A DNA stretch of 64,000 nt from Ettlia oleoabundans (Eukaryota > Chlorophyta > Chlorophyceae > Chlamydomonadales). The translations under genes were made by a program, and so were the position numbers. The DNA lies in the NCBI GenBank assembly GCA_019693395.1, contig JAAMXP010002084.1, positions 1 through 64,000 on the forward strand. Direction: 5' to 3'. The notes under the pieces are model-generated. The model made no database searches. It was not told the DNA's origin and saw only the letters and a list, made by a program, of their open reading frames with translations. Positions 54,279 through 64,000 of this stretch are shown piece by piece; within the stretch, counting starts at the first letter, position 1, and each line of letters opens with the position of its first letter.

Positions 54279-57200
54279 ATGCTGGCAGCGGTGTCGAGAG
54301 CGGGCGGAGGGCTGCTAAGGGGCGCCGTGGGAACCAGGGCGCTGCACAGGGCTGCCTCGGTGGCGTCAGCGGCAGAAGCACAAGCTGACGTTTATGTGCC
54401 AGTTGATGAGGAGTTTGCCCTCACTGAGGACCAGCGCCAATTCAAGGATGTGGCATCGGCTTTTGCACGTGAAGAATTGGCGCCCTTCAGGCACGCATTT
54501 GCCGTCTACAACTGTGCTGCCTCGCTCAGTATGTTGATGACTGCCAGAATATTCAGCAGAGAAAGATCGATACTTTCTGCCTGTGCCTCTGTGTTTCGTG
54601 TCCTGCAGCGCTGAGTGGGACAAAAATCACCACTTTCCAGTAGAGACTCTTAAGCGAGCAGCTGACCTAGGTGGGCAGCACAGCAGCAATATGCGGTTTG
54701 TGCACGGAATGCTGCACTTCAACGAGGCACCGCTGATGTCATAAGCACCCACCGGACAGCGTGATATGCACGTTACGGTTCCCAGAAAATGTTTGTGCCC
54801 CGCTGCAGGCTTTGGCGGGCTGTATGTGAGGGATGACGTGGGAGGTGCGGGCAGAACCTGTGCAGTTGCCCGTTGCTTTGTTCCACCGTTTGGCCAGGCC
54901 AGGGGCCCCTAGTGCTGCAGCATTTGGAAAGACTAGCGGGAGGCTTGACTGAGCGGCCAACATGCTTTTGCAGGGGCTGGTCTGAGTCGGTCGGATGCCG
55001 CCATCATATTTGAGACGCTCTCCTGGGGCTGCGTGCCCACAGCCGCCTTCCTCAGCATCCACAACATGGTGTGCCAGGGTGAGCCGGCTAGTTGTCTGAT
55101 GGTGTACTGATGCTCCAACAGGGCCACCAAGGCAAACTTACACGCACCATCATGTTGCTGCGCGGCCATCCAGGTCACTCTTGGCACATTATTGCTGTGT
55201 TGTGCCACCAGGTACCACCATTGCCGTGCTTGCCTGCTACTCTCTCCTGCAGTGATCGACCGCTACGGCACGGCACAGCAACGAATGCACTACCTGCCAG
55301 CACTTACCTCCATGGATGCGTTGGCCTCCTACTGTCTCACTGAGCCGGGCGCTGGGTCTGATGCTGCCGCACTCAAAACGACGGCTAGGCGGGAGGGCAG
55401 TGAGTACATATTGAACGGAGCCAAGGCGTTTATCAGGTTGATGAACGCATGTTTGATCATGGAATTGCTTGGTATAAAATAAACCCCGATTGCATTGGGG
55501 TAAAAGCAGAGAACTCACTGCCAGCTGTTCACATCTAATTGCGTGCTGTGCTGCAGCGGCGGCGGCGTGAGCGACGTGTATCTCGTGATGGCGCGCACAG
55601 GCCAGGCGGGCCCCAAGGGCATTACCGCCTTCATTGTGGAAAAGGTGAGCTGGTCTCTTGGGTGCCATTTCGCTCCTCCCAGCTACCAGAGAAAGGAGGC
55701 CTTAGATGCTATGGGTGGTGAGTAGCAGTCTGGGCCTGTTGAGAGCTGTGCTGGCCTGCCGGGAACTGGGCCGACATGCTCCCACTTTGCCCCCAGCTGC
55801 CTATCCTGATTACATGCTCTTTTCGGTCGGATCTATTGCGTCTTCGTGCAGGGCACCAAGGGGTTGTCGTTTGGTAAAGAAGAGGCTAAACTTGGGTGGA
55901 ATGCACAGCCCACAACAGCCGTTGTTTTTGATGATGTGCGGGTGCCCGAAAACAACCGCGTAGGGCAGGTGCGAGGGAAATGAGTGCACGCTTCCTTGAG
56001 AGAGTGTTCCAGTCGCATGACACACCAGCAAGTTGAGCATTGCTGGCGTGTCAAGAAAGGCAGCCGCCTGGTGCTGCTGAGAGCGTGCATTGTGTGGAAG
56101 CTGAGATTGCAACTTGATCATCTATATGTTACAGGAGGGGGAAGGTTTCAAGATTGCTATGAAGGCACTTGATGGCGGGCGCATCAACATCGCAGCGTGC
56201 AGGTGGGCTTGAGCAGGCAGGCACATCTGCAATGCTCTGCAGCAGGCCAGCAGAGCGCTTGCCATCCTTCTCTAGGGCTGGGTTGCCAGCCTTGCCCAAC
56301 TGCCTGCATTGAACACTTTGGAACGCCTCTACTTCTCTTGTCCTCACCTTGGCTCTCTCGCTTCTCACCTTTGTGCACCCGTGACTGGCACAATGCCTGT
56401 TTTGTGCAGTATTGGCGGCGCCCAGTTCTGCCTGGACACCGCGCGTGAGTACAGCAAGACCCGGCAGGCCTTTGGCAGCGCCATCGCCCATTTCCAGGCA
56501 ACGCAGTTCAGGATCGCTGACATGGCAACGTCTGTCCAGGTTGGCAGATGTGCTGTGTGGGGCCCAGATGTTTCGCAAGCGCACGGAAAGTCTGCAGGTC
56601 TACAATGTGGCACTTTTCTGCTGCAAAATTGCGGCACATCTTCTGGTGCGGTCACCAACTGATGGGCCCTCGCAGTTTTATAGCTCCGCAGTTGGTGGCA
56701 CTTGGAGTGCTCACTCCCTTAGTCGTTCTTCACCTGGGCCCTTCTGGGTCTTCTCCACTCCTGATACAGGCTTCCCGGCTGATGGTGCGGCATGCGGCGC
56801 AGGCACTGGATGCGCTGTCCCCTACTGCCACCCTGGAATGTGCCATGGCCAAGCGCTTTGCCACAGACGCCTGCTATAATGTCACCAACGATGCGCTGCA
56901 GCTGCTGGGAGGCTACGGGTGAGATGCTGGCTGGCTGCTTTGCCAGCGTAGACAGGGCGCACTGCTGAGCAGCTGCGCCTGCGGCAGCTAGGCAGCGGCA
57001 GTTGGGCGTAGGAGTGGACTCGGCTATTGCCTTGCATGGCGTGGACGTGCACTTGAGCGACTTGGAAAGCCCAGTATGCTTGCCAAGTAACAGCCGTTAC
57101 CTCACTTCAAGTGGTGCTGGTGGTTGCAACTGCAGGTATCTTCAGGAGTATCCCATTGAGCGGTACATGCGGGACCTACGGGTACACAGCATCCTGGAGG

Positions 57201-57423
57201 GGACCAATGAGATCATGAGGGTCATCATCAACAGGTGGGGCAAGGTCGCGCGGATGTGTGTCCACGTTCAGCAACTCTGACTGGCGCACCTCTTGTGAGC
57301 TGTTGCAGCGCTTGTCCAGACGTGTGCCTTTTTCGTTTCTTGTACCACCCGACGTGTACAGATTATATCGTTGCCCATCGACTCTCCTGTTGCAGGGAGC
57401 TGGACAAGCTTGACCCAAAGTGA
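54279..57423 (+). CDS. Acyl-CoA dehydrogenase, isobutyryl-CoA dehydrogenase type
   Basis: Twelve exons (54279-54490, 54609-54670, 54809-54844, 54974-55078, 55253-55436, 55557-55644, 55852-55968, 56135-56202, 56410-56539, 56770-56918, 57136-57234, 57396-57423) give 425 residues. After a mitochondrial-type presequence ([20 protein letters not shown]) come the ACAD signatures: [93 protein letters not shown] and [12 protein letters not shown]. The catalytic base is Glu405 in the YEGT-equivalent position (ILEGT). The order and wording match ACAD8, which oxidises isobutyryl-CoA to methacrylyl-CoA in valine catabolism, with FAD. A short-branched-chain relative cannot be excluded. Intron 1 uses a GC donor; exon 3 is 36 nt. 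Confidence 0.92.
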
Positions 57424-57993
57424 TGCATCGCAGGGCCAGCAATGTGCTATGTGCCATTGTGTGCCGTTCGCAGTGCAAGCAGCATGCTGCAGCTCCTGTG
57501 CAGCATCAAGCAGCTATACCAAGAAGAATCGAGATATATTTTGATTGTGGCCCCCTAAAATATCTGTGTAATTTACTGATGCTGCATCGCATGTTTTCTC
57601 ACAGCGTTCGCTGCAGGCTTGCATTGTCCCGGGTAGGGCACCTACCCAGTGTGCATTACTGCTCTGTACTACTGGCTTAGCTTGGCCGAATTAGTTAATG
57701 TGCAATAGTGTTGTGCAAGACTTTAAATGTCGTTTCTGTGGTCTATCCCGACTGTTCCTGCCTGAATGTAAATGTAAACCTTCTGTAATGCCGCTGGCCG
57801 CCTGTACCGCCCTGCAAGGTCGGCATACTTTGGTCCAGGCGCCGCTTTTGCCCCCGCGGTAATCCGTCTATCATTGATACTGGCCTTGCAAGTGTATGCC
57901 CGTGCGAAGCGCCCCTCTTTCGCGCGTCTGAAGCAGGTTCGTGTGTAACCTACCTAGAGGGGAGCCTGCGGGCCCCCCTCGGCGTCCCAAACA
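57424..57993. other. Intergenic region, ACAD / Mo25
   Basis: 570 bp between same-strand genes. It contains four plus-strand TGTAA motifs, one at 57567-57571 and a cluster at 57767-57771, 57773-57777 and 57784-57788, which may be alternative poly(A) signals of the dehydrogenase gene. No coding frame is supported. Confidence 0.4.
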
Positions 57994-60940
57994 ATGGCAG
58001 GCAGGCTGCTGGGGCGACTGCGCACAAAAGACCCGGCGCAGTTGGTCCAACAGGCCCACCAGGCCTTCTTGCGACTGCCCTTTGAGGCTAACCCGGAGCG
58101 CGTGGCGGATGAAATAGCCAAGCTGCTGCACAGCATGAAGGTGAACCAATTGGCAGCGGTGCAGGGCGGCCAGGAGGGAGGGGCGTTTTGGACCGACTAC
58201 CAAACTTCACTGCAGCCCTTCCCTCGATAATGAACGTTTATGCTTCTGGCTCAAACGGGGGCGACCGGCCGTCGGGAACCCCGACATCCCTCAATTGCCG
58301 GGGGCGGGGGCGGCGGCACCAGGTCTCCCCACCACCACACCTATCTCAAGACGTGTGCCAGCTTGCAGCCTCGCTGGCTAAATGCACCCCTTTCGCATAC
58401 GCTGTTTGCCTGCAGGAGGCAATGTTCGGTGAGGAGGAGGCAGGGCAGCCACACAGCAACAAGGAGGCTGCGCTGCTGATTGCCGCTGAGGCTGTGTCTA
58501 CTGGCCTCCTCACCGACATGGTTTCCTACCTTGGCATGCTGGAGTTTGAGAGCCGCAAGGACCTGGTGGCCATCTTTGGGGCGCTTGTGCGCATAGAGCA
58601 CAATGGGGACTTCCCAGGGCTGCGCTACATCATGGAGAATGATGCGATACTTGTCACGCTGTTCGACGGGTGAGGCACCACCAGTACCAGCACAGCACAG
58701 CAAAGCACAGCCCACCCAGCAAAGGAAAGGGCGCAGCTGCAGACAGCCTTCACCAACAGCCACCTGCTGCTGGAACAGCCAGCGGGGCCAGTTCAGCACT
58801 CGCCTGCAGTGCAGCATGAGGTTTGACCAGTTGTTTTGATAGCGCTGAGCCAAGAATGCTGTGTGGGTGCATCAAGGGCTGGCATGCAATTGTGGGACCA
58901 CATGGACTGTTGGCAACCATAAACACCCAGTGGCTTGGCTGTGATAGTGATCCAACGACGTAGAGGCGGTGCCAGTTGACGATTGACAGCCAGACAGATA
59001 GACAACCAGAATGCCAGGGGTGTCAGTAACTGGTGGCCGCTTTGCAGGGGCGCAGGACACAGCACGCAGTCCATGACTCCCTGCACCCACCCCACAATCC
59101 CATTCGGCAGATGCACCAACCAACCAAGCTTCCGTCTGCCCAGTATTTACTGCCTGGTGCTTTCTGCACCGCCTTTGATGCAGGTACGATGACCCGGAGA
59201 TAGCGCTGCACTGCGGCGCCATGTTTCGCGACTGCATACGGCATGAGCCTGTAGCGCGCCTTGTGCTGGAGTCGCACATCTTCACAGATATGTTTGGAAA
59301 GCTGGAGCTGTCCAACTTTGAGGTGGCGTCAGGTGGGCACGATTTGCTAGGGCGTTGGGTTACGAGGCTGGTTGAGAGCCTGGTGGGGTGGCTGGTTGAG
59401 CCAGGTGGCCAGTTTTCAGGTGGGGTCAGGTGGGGGCCCTATTAGAGATGGACGCTGGTTGGTGCCTGGTTGGGAGCGTGCCCGCCCGCTCCGCACTTGT
59501 TATTCACATAACCCCAGCCCTCACTACCCTGTGATCTTATGTTGTACGCAGACGTGTTCAGCACGTTCAAGGACCTGCTGACGCGGCACAAGGCGCTGAT
59601 AGCCCGCTTCCTGGCAGACAACTACACAGAGGTGGGGCAGGTGGCGGTGCTGTGTGTATTTACAACCATGCATGTGTCAAGAGTGTTTTGATAAGACTGT
59701 TATGGTCGCGTGCACCGCGGTTACCATTGTTCACTGCAGTGTCCATACTGCATGATCGATTGCCCCGCGCTCTGCTTTTCACTCCCTTCCGCCCCTCTCC
59801 CTCCTGCCTGGTGCGCAGTTCTTCCGCCTCTACACCGAGTTGCTGCGCAGCGACAACTACGTCACGCGACGGCAGAGCCTCAAGCTGCTGGGGGAGCTGC
59901 TGCTGGACAGGAGCAACGTGAAAATCATGATGCAGGTGGACAAACAGGGGAATCGTATGGTGTGGATGGGTGCACATGCTTTCAGCCCACCCGTTGCCCA
60001 AATCTAGGTTCTCAGCTGGCTGCTTGGCTGACGTGCTAGTAGGCGCATCTTACTCGCGCAACGTACCCTGCTCGTCATTCAAACAAAAGCCGGCGTGCAC
60101 ACTGAGCGTGCACCCCAGTTTGCCACTGTGCCCAGCCACCTAGCAACAGGCCCAACCAGCCCCATGCATGCCTGTTGCATCTGCAGTACGTTGCTGACGT
60201 GGACAACCTCTGCCTCATGATGAACTTGCTCAAGGACCCCTCAAGATCCATACAGTTTGAGGCGTTCCATGTGTTCAAGGTGGGCGGGCATCTAGCGTTT
60301 GGTGGGGATGAGTCGGGCAGAAGGCAGCCGATGGTGCTGCGACAGCAACGGTCAGGTTGGCCTGTTGTATGTGCCAGCCAGCTCCTGGGTTTGCCGGCCC
60401 CACCCTCGCTGCATGTGCACACACAACAACACATGTGCACACCCATTCGAGGTGTCGAGGGACATTCTGGATATGCTTGTCACCCACCCTACCTCTGCTT
60501 GACTCCTGAGCGCAGGTGTTTGTTGCCAATCCCAACAAGACCCGGCCCGTGGTGGAGATTTTGTACAACAACAAGGAGAAGCTGCTCAAGTACCTCGATG
60601 ATTTCCACAACGACAGGGGTGTGTACTGCTGCTAGTAATGCTAGTGTGCTGCTCTGCAGGTGGTGTTGCTGTGCTGCACTGCTTGTGGTAGGGGCAAGGG
60701 CAGGAGGCTGTGCCCCATATTGCATCAGCAACCGGTACTTGATCTGTCTGTCACGGCGTGTTGGGCCGTTTCCTGACACCACGCTTTGATTGCGCTGGTC
60801 ATGCTGTGCTGTGCTGTGCAGATGACGAGCAGTTTAAGGAGGAGAAGGCGGTGATCATCAAGGAGATCAGCCTGCTGCAGCCACCGCAGCCGCAGACGCA
60901 CACATCCCCGCAGCCGCAGGCGCAAGCAGCATCACACTAG
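57994..60940 (+). CDS. MO25: Mo25 / CAB39 scaffold protein
   Basis: Eight exons (57994-58140, 58416-58669, 59184-59332, 59552-59631, 59819-59935, 60187-60279, 60516-60618, 60822-60940) give 353 residues, the usual length of Mo25. Armadillo-like helical repeats of this family are clear throughout: MEND-A-LVTLFDGYDDPEIA region, [39 protein letters not shown] core, [58 protein letters not shown] and [20 protein letters not shown]. Mo25 binds STRAD/LKB1 and GCK-family (Ste20) kinases and controls polarity and cell division. The C-terminal 25 residues are a Gln/Pro extension. All phases agree. Confidence 0.94.
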
Positions 60941-61818
60941 CAGCAACATCGCCTTATACGCTAGGTAGCAGCAAGCACCAGCTGCCATCCAGAGTGCTGC
61001 CATTTCCAGCAGCAAATGTTGAGCGTGGCAACGGCTCTTGGCGTATTTAGCTATTGCTTAAGAATTGCTTGCTGCCCAGTGTTTTGCATTTCCTCCTCCT
61101 CTGCTCACCGCCTTGTCTTGGATGAAGACGCATGCTTTGTTGAAAGTGCATTCGTCTCTAGCAGGCGGGGCCTCAACAGGCCCCTTCCTGCGCCATCCTG
61201 CTGCTGTTGCCACACCCCACCTTGAGCAACGTTCTTGCTCAGCTGCCACCTTGGTGCCGCCTGGTGCCCTGCTGGCTTTACCATGAATTCCGTTTTTTGT
61301 CCCTCGCTTTCTGGGCCTGCTGCTTTCTTTCTCTCTTCCCGGCATGCTGTCAGGCTCAAGTTTAGGCCAGCATTTGTTTGCACTTTGTGCGATCACTTGC
61401 AAGCGAGTTTACAATTCTAGTTGCAGGCAACGTTCGTACAGGCACTGCAGGCGGGCAAAGCACATGAATAAATCACAACAGAGATGGATGCACAGTCATG
61501 CAAGATCGGGCAGGTTCAATTGGGTTGGGTCACAACTGGCTGCGTAGGAACAACTTGGCAGCCAGCTAAGTGCACGCATTCACTTGACGTCAACAAGACA
61601 GTATGCCAACAGGCTTCTGATGTGCTGCCTGGTGTGCTGTAACTGGGTCTGGAGGCATCCTGGTAGACCAAGTCCCTGCCGCCAGGCCTCTACACCGCGA
61701 ATGGGAAGGTTTCTGCACAGACACAAGCAGCAGTCGGCATTGGCTGGACATTTGAGCGGAGCCGTTTAGGCATGTTTGATACAACGTCAGAGTACTCTGC
61801 CCCTTTTTTGTTTTGTTA
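60941..61818. other. Convergent intergenic region, Mo25 / erythromycin-esterase-like gene
   Basis: About 880 bp with no supported gene. It should contain both 3' UTRs. A pyrimidine-rich stretch lies at about 61320-61340. The frames here have no conservation. Confidence 0.35.
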
Positions 61819-64000
61819 CTAAAAGCTCAGCCAAGCTGTACGGCAGATATCAGGAGCAATCATGCAAGGCTCCAACCGCAGTGGCAACAGCCTTGACATT
61901 GTGGCAGCTGCAGGCGGCCTGTAGAGGCAGGTGGGCACACCTGGTGCATCCTCCCGGGCTCTGTAGTCACGCTCCCAGGCACCAGTCTTCTCCAGCGGGT
62001 GCAGCGCTGCAGGCAAAAAGGACAAGCAATGCAGATGGTCAGTAGGCAGCTTTAGGGGTGTAGGAGCAATATCATCGGCTTCAATGCCACCACCAGCGTG
62101 GAATGCCGTCCTGAAAAAAGCTGGACAACAGCCATTACCCTCCTTTGTGCAGAGCATTGCACAGCAGGACATGCAGCGTTTGCAAAGAGAGCTGGACAGC
62201 ACAGCAGCAGAGCTCACTGCTTCACATATGTCATCACTATCTATCTGCCGTGAACAACAGTTTGTGGTGGCATCAATAACATTTGCAGCTGCAGAGAAGG
62301 AACCCACCTGCCGTGGTGTCCAGGTGAATGACTGCATCAAACTGCTGCGACAGGGTTGCGTAGAAGTAGTGGCTCTGTCGCTCGGTTCGGGGGCGGTAGA
62401 TGACGCCGATGGCGCGCTCCAGCAGGGGGCCTGCAGGGCGGAGTGCTCGGGAAGGGGCGGTTTGCTAAGTTGGGATTGCGTGGTGTTGTTGAAAAATGGT
62501 GAGCTTGGATTTGTTCCCAGTTCACATGCAGCTGTGCAGGAAAGAAAATTGGACGGTTGCCCGCAGCCCTGCATGGGTCCAGCGCCCGCCTTGACTTGCA
62601 TGCCTACCCAAACGTTGGCACGTCAACAGTCCGCACCTTCCAGTGCGTCGCGCAGGTCCTGAGTGCCACCCCGCATGTCCACAGCAAACTGGGGCATTTC
62701 GGTCCTGTGCGTAACACGTCAACAGATAGATGCAGCAAGCATGATGTGCAAGTAGGACTCATGGTGCCAGCTGCAAACTTACAACAGCACCGCCACTGTG
62801 TGTTGTCCGCGCTACTGTGCATCACTGCAATCCTCCCCCCACTCCTGTTGTTCCAACAAATTAGCATCTTATGAAAGTACTGCAACCTCCGCATACCATA
62901 CTGACCAGGACCACATGGGTGTGGAGCCCGGGTTCACTCACTTGTGGAGCAGGTGCTCCCAGCTGCCGGGCATGCTCTTTCGCACAACCTTAAACTGCGC
63001 AGGCGTGTCCCAGTCATCCGCGGCAGTCACACTGCCTGTGTGGGTGGTGAACCTGCACGTGAGCGCAGCATTAGCAGCAATATGTGAAAAAACAGGAGGA
63101 CGAATGAGTGGGGCATGAAGGGTAGGCGTGGAGGGGGGCTACATTGGCTATGACAAAGGCCGCACTGCTCAAGTTTGGGCTTTCCTTTCAAGGCAGGTGG
63201 CAAGTTGGCAGGCGCTCACAGCACAACAAAGCACAGGCAGCATGTGCGGCACAGTCAAAACGCTGGCAGGGTGCCTGCCTCACCCGATGTTGTAGACGGC
63301 AGGCATGCCGAAAGTCTGCCTCATCAGCTGCCCGATGTTGACCTCCCCGCGGCGTTGGCCCATGTCTGTGGCCCGCGCGTCGCCCAGGTGGCTGTTGTGG
63401 GCCCACTGCGACAATCGGCGAGGCAGGGCATGCCTGTGTGTTGCATGCCACTGCCACACAGAAAGGTATGCCACTGCTGGCTGATGCCTTCACCTGACAG
63501 TTGCCAGCTGTCGGGAGCAGGCAGCTCATGGTGTCAATAGCTGCCTCTGGCAACAGGCAGCTGCTGCTGGCTGGCACTGCCAGCACCAACAGCTCACCAG
63601 CACCAGCTTTGGGGTCTGCCCACGGTGGCCCAGGTGCTCATTGATTGCCTTCACAGTGTCCAGAAAGTGCGAGTCACGCAGGTTCCAGGTCAGCTGCAGG
63701 ACAGCCATGGCAGGGCCATGCGTGAGCAATCAGTTATGGGGGCACATTTTGCCAACATTGAGCAGGTTCACTTCTGCCCTTGTGCTTTCTAGAGGAAGTG
63801 CAGGTCAATACTAAATGCTGCACGCATGTGTGTTCTGAATGCACGACGTGATGGCAATGTCTGCGCAGAACCACATACAAGCTCTAGGCAGGGCTGGGAT
63901 TGCATGTCTGGACAGTCCCTGCGTGCTTCAGCTTCCCTCCGTGGTAGAATTAGAACCAGCACCGTCTTACCTCCTCGGCAAAGAACATGTTGCGGTAGTA
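61819..64000 (-). CDS. Erythromycin-esterase-like protein, 5' end outside window
   Basis: Seven exons are visible (63971 to beyond 64000, 63598-63693, 63284-63405, 62942-63052, 62637-62704, 62308-62430, 61819-62006), 245 residues so far, all in phase. Conserved family segments: [101 protein letters not shown] and [11 protein letters not shown]. In characterised bacterial members (Ere) a His/Glu-based site opens the macrolide lactone; many relatives, including this one, have unknown natural substrates, so the name is structural only. The last about 40 residues after [12 protein letters not shown] are unrelated to the family and may be lineage-specific or part of an unspliced tail. Bacterial ancestry is plausible but it is intron-rich, so any transfer is old. 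Confidence 0.88.

Noticed and set aside
1..64000. CRISPR arrays, tRNA or rRNA genes, bacterial operons
   Set aside because: No regularly spaced repeats, no cloverleaf-like or rRNA-like segments noticed by eye, and the spliced gene structure is nuclear eukaryotic. A tRNAscan or Rfam run would be decisive for small RNAs.

Overview
The window is nuclear DNA of a green alga (Chlorophyta). The genes are dense and intron-rich: about 22 loci in 64 kb, with 3 to 15 exons each and introns mostly of 100-300 nt. GT-AG introns dominate, with a visible minority of GC-AG introns. Exonic G/C content is high, with many CAG/GCA runs. A TGTAA motif, the chlorophyte poly(A) signal, lies 50-80 nt after several stop codons. 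The gene content also fits: SBP-box factors, plant-type wax synthase, EPHS-type DGAT2, prolyl 4-hydroxylase with ShKT, an F-box-like protein, formin, IFT54 and Mo25. I cannot assign a genus. A class such as Trebouxiophyceae or Chlorophyceae is a guess. No rRNA, tRNA, CRISPR array, organellar gene or intact transposon was seen.

Layout: 0.7-1.3 kb, small membrane protein (-). 1.8-8.2, DEAD-box helicase DBP4/DDX10 (+). 8.4-12.9, wax synthase (-) and DGAT2 (+) head to head, a neutral-lipid acyltransferase pair. 13.3-15.4, secreted C69 dipeptidase (-). 15.9-19.0, GHMP kinase (-). 19.5-22.8, Spinster-like MFS transporter (+). 23.4-28.3, two tandem SBP-box transcription factors (+). 29.1-32.0, prolyl 4-hydroxylase with ShKT domain (-). 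32.7-36.0, secreted metallophosphoesterase (+). 36.4-38.5, DUF1365 protein (+). 39.0-40.4, F-box-like protein (+). 40.8-44.5, formin (-). 44.8-46.0, IFT54 (-). 46.1-48.5, two poorly supported or orphan small genes. 48.8-50.8, isochorismatase-family hydrolase (+). 51.3-53.9, chloroplast-type HAD-like protein lacking its nucleophile (-). 54.3-57.4, isobutyryl-CoA-type acyl-CoA dehydrogenase (+). 58.0-60.9, Mo25 (+). 61.8 to the right edge, erythromycin-esterase-like protein (-, 5' end outside the window).

This is not an operon-like region. The clearest functional grouping is the divergent wax synthase/DGAT2 pair, which share about 360 bp of upstream DNA and both use acyl-CoA to make storage lipids. 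Formin and IFT54 are neighbouring cytoskeletal/ciliary genes on one strand. Several other pairs are head to head (small membrane protein/DDX10, GHMP kinase/MFS, P4H/phosphoesterase, orphan/isochorismatase, HAD/ACAD), so shared promoters may be common here.

Exon models were built by hand from protein-family conservation, splice signals and phase. For every multi-exon gene called with confidence above 0.8 the summed exons give an intact frame, with one exception: the wax synthase has an in-frame TGA that I could not resolve. Where counts are given, the exon lengths add to a multiple of three.
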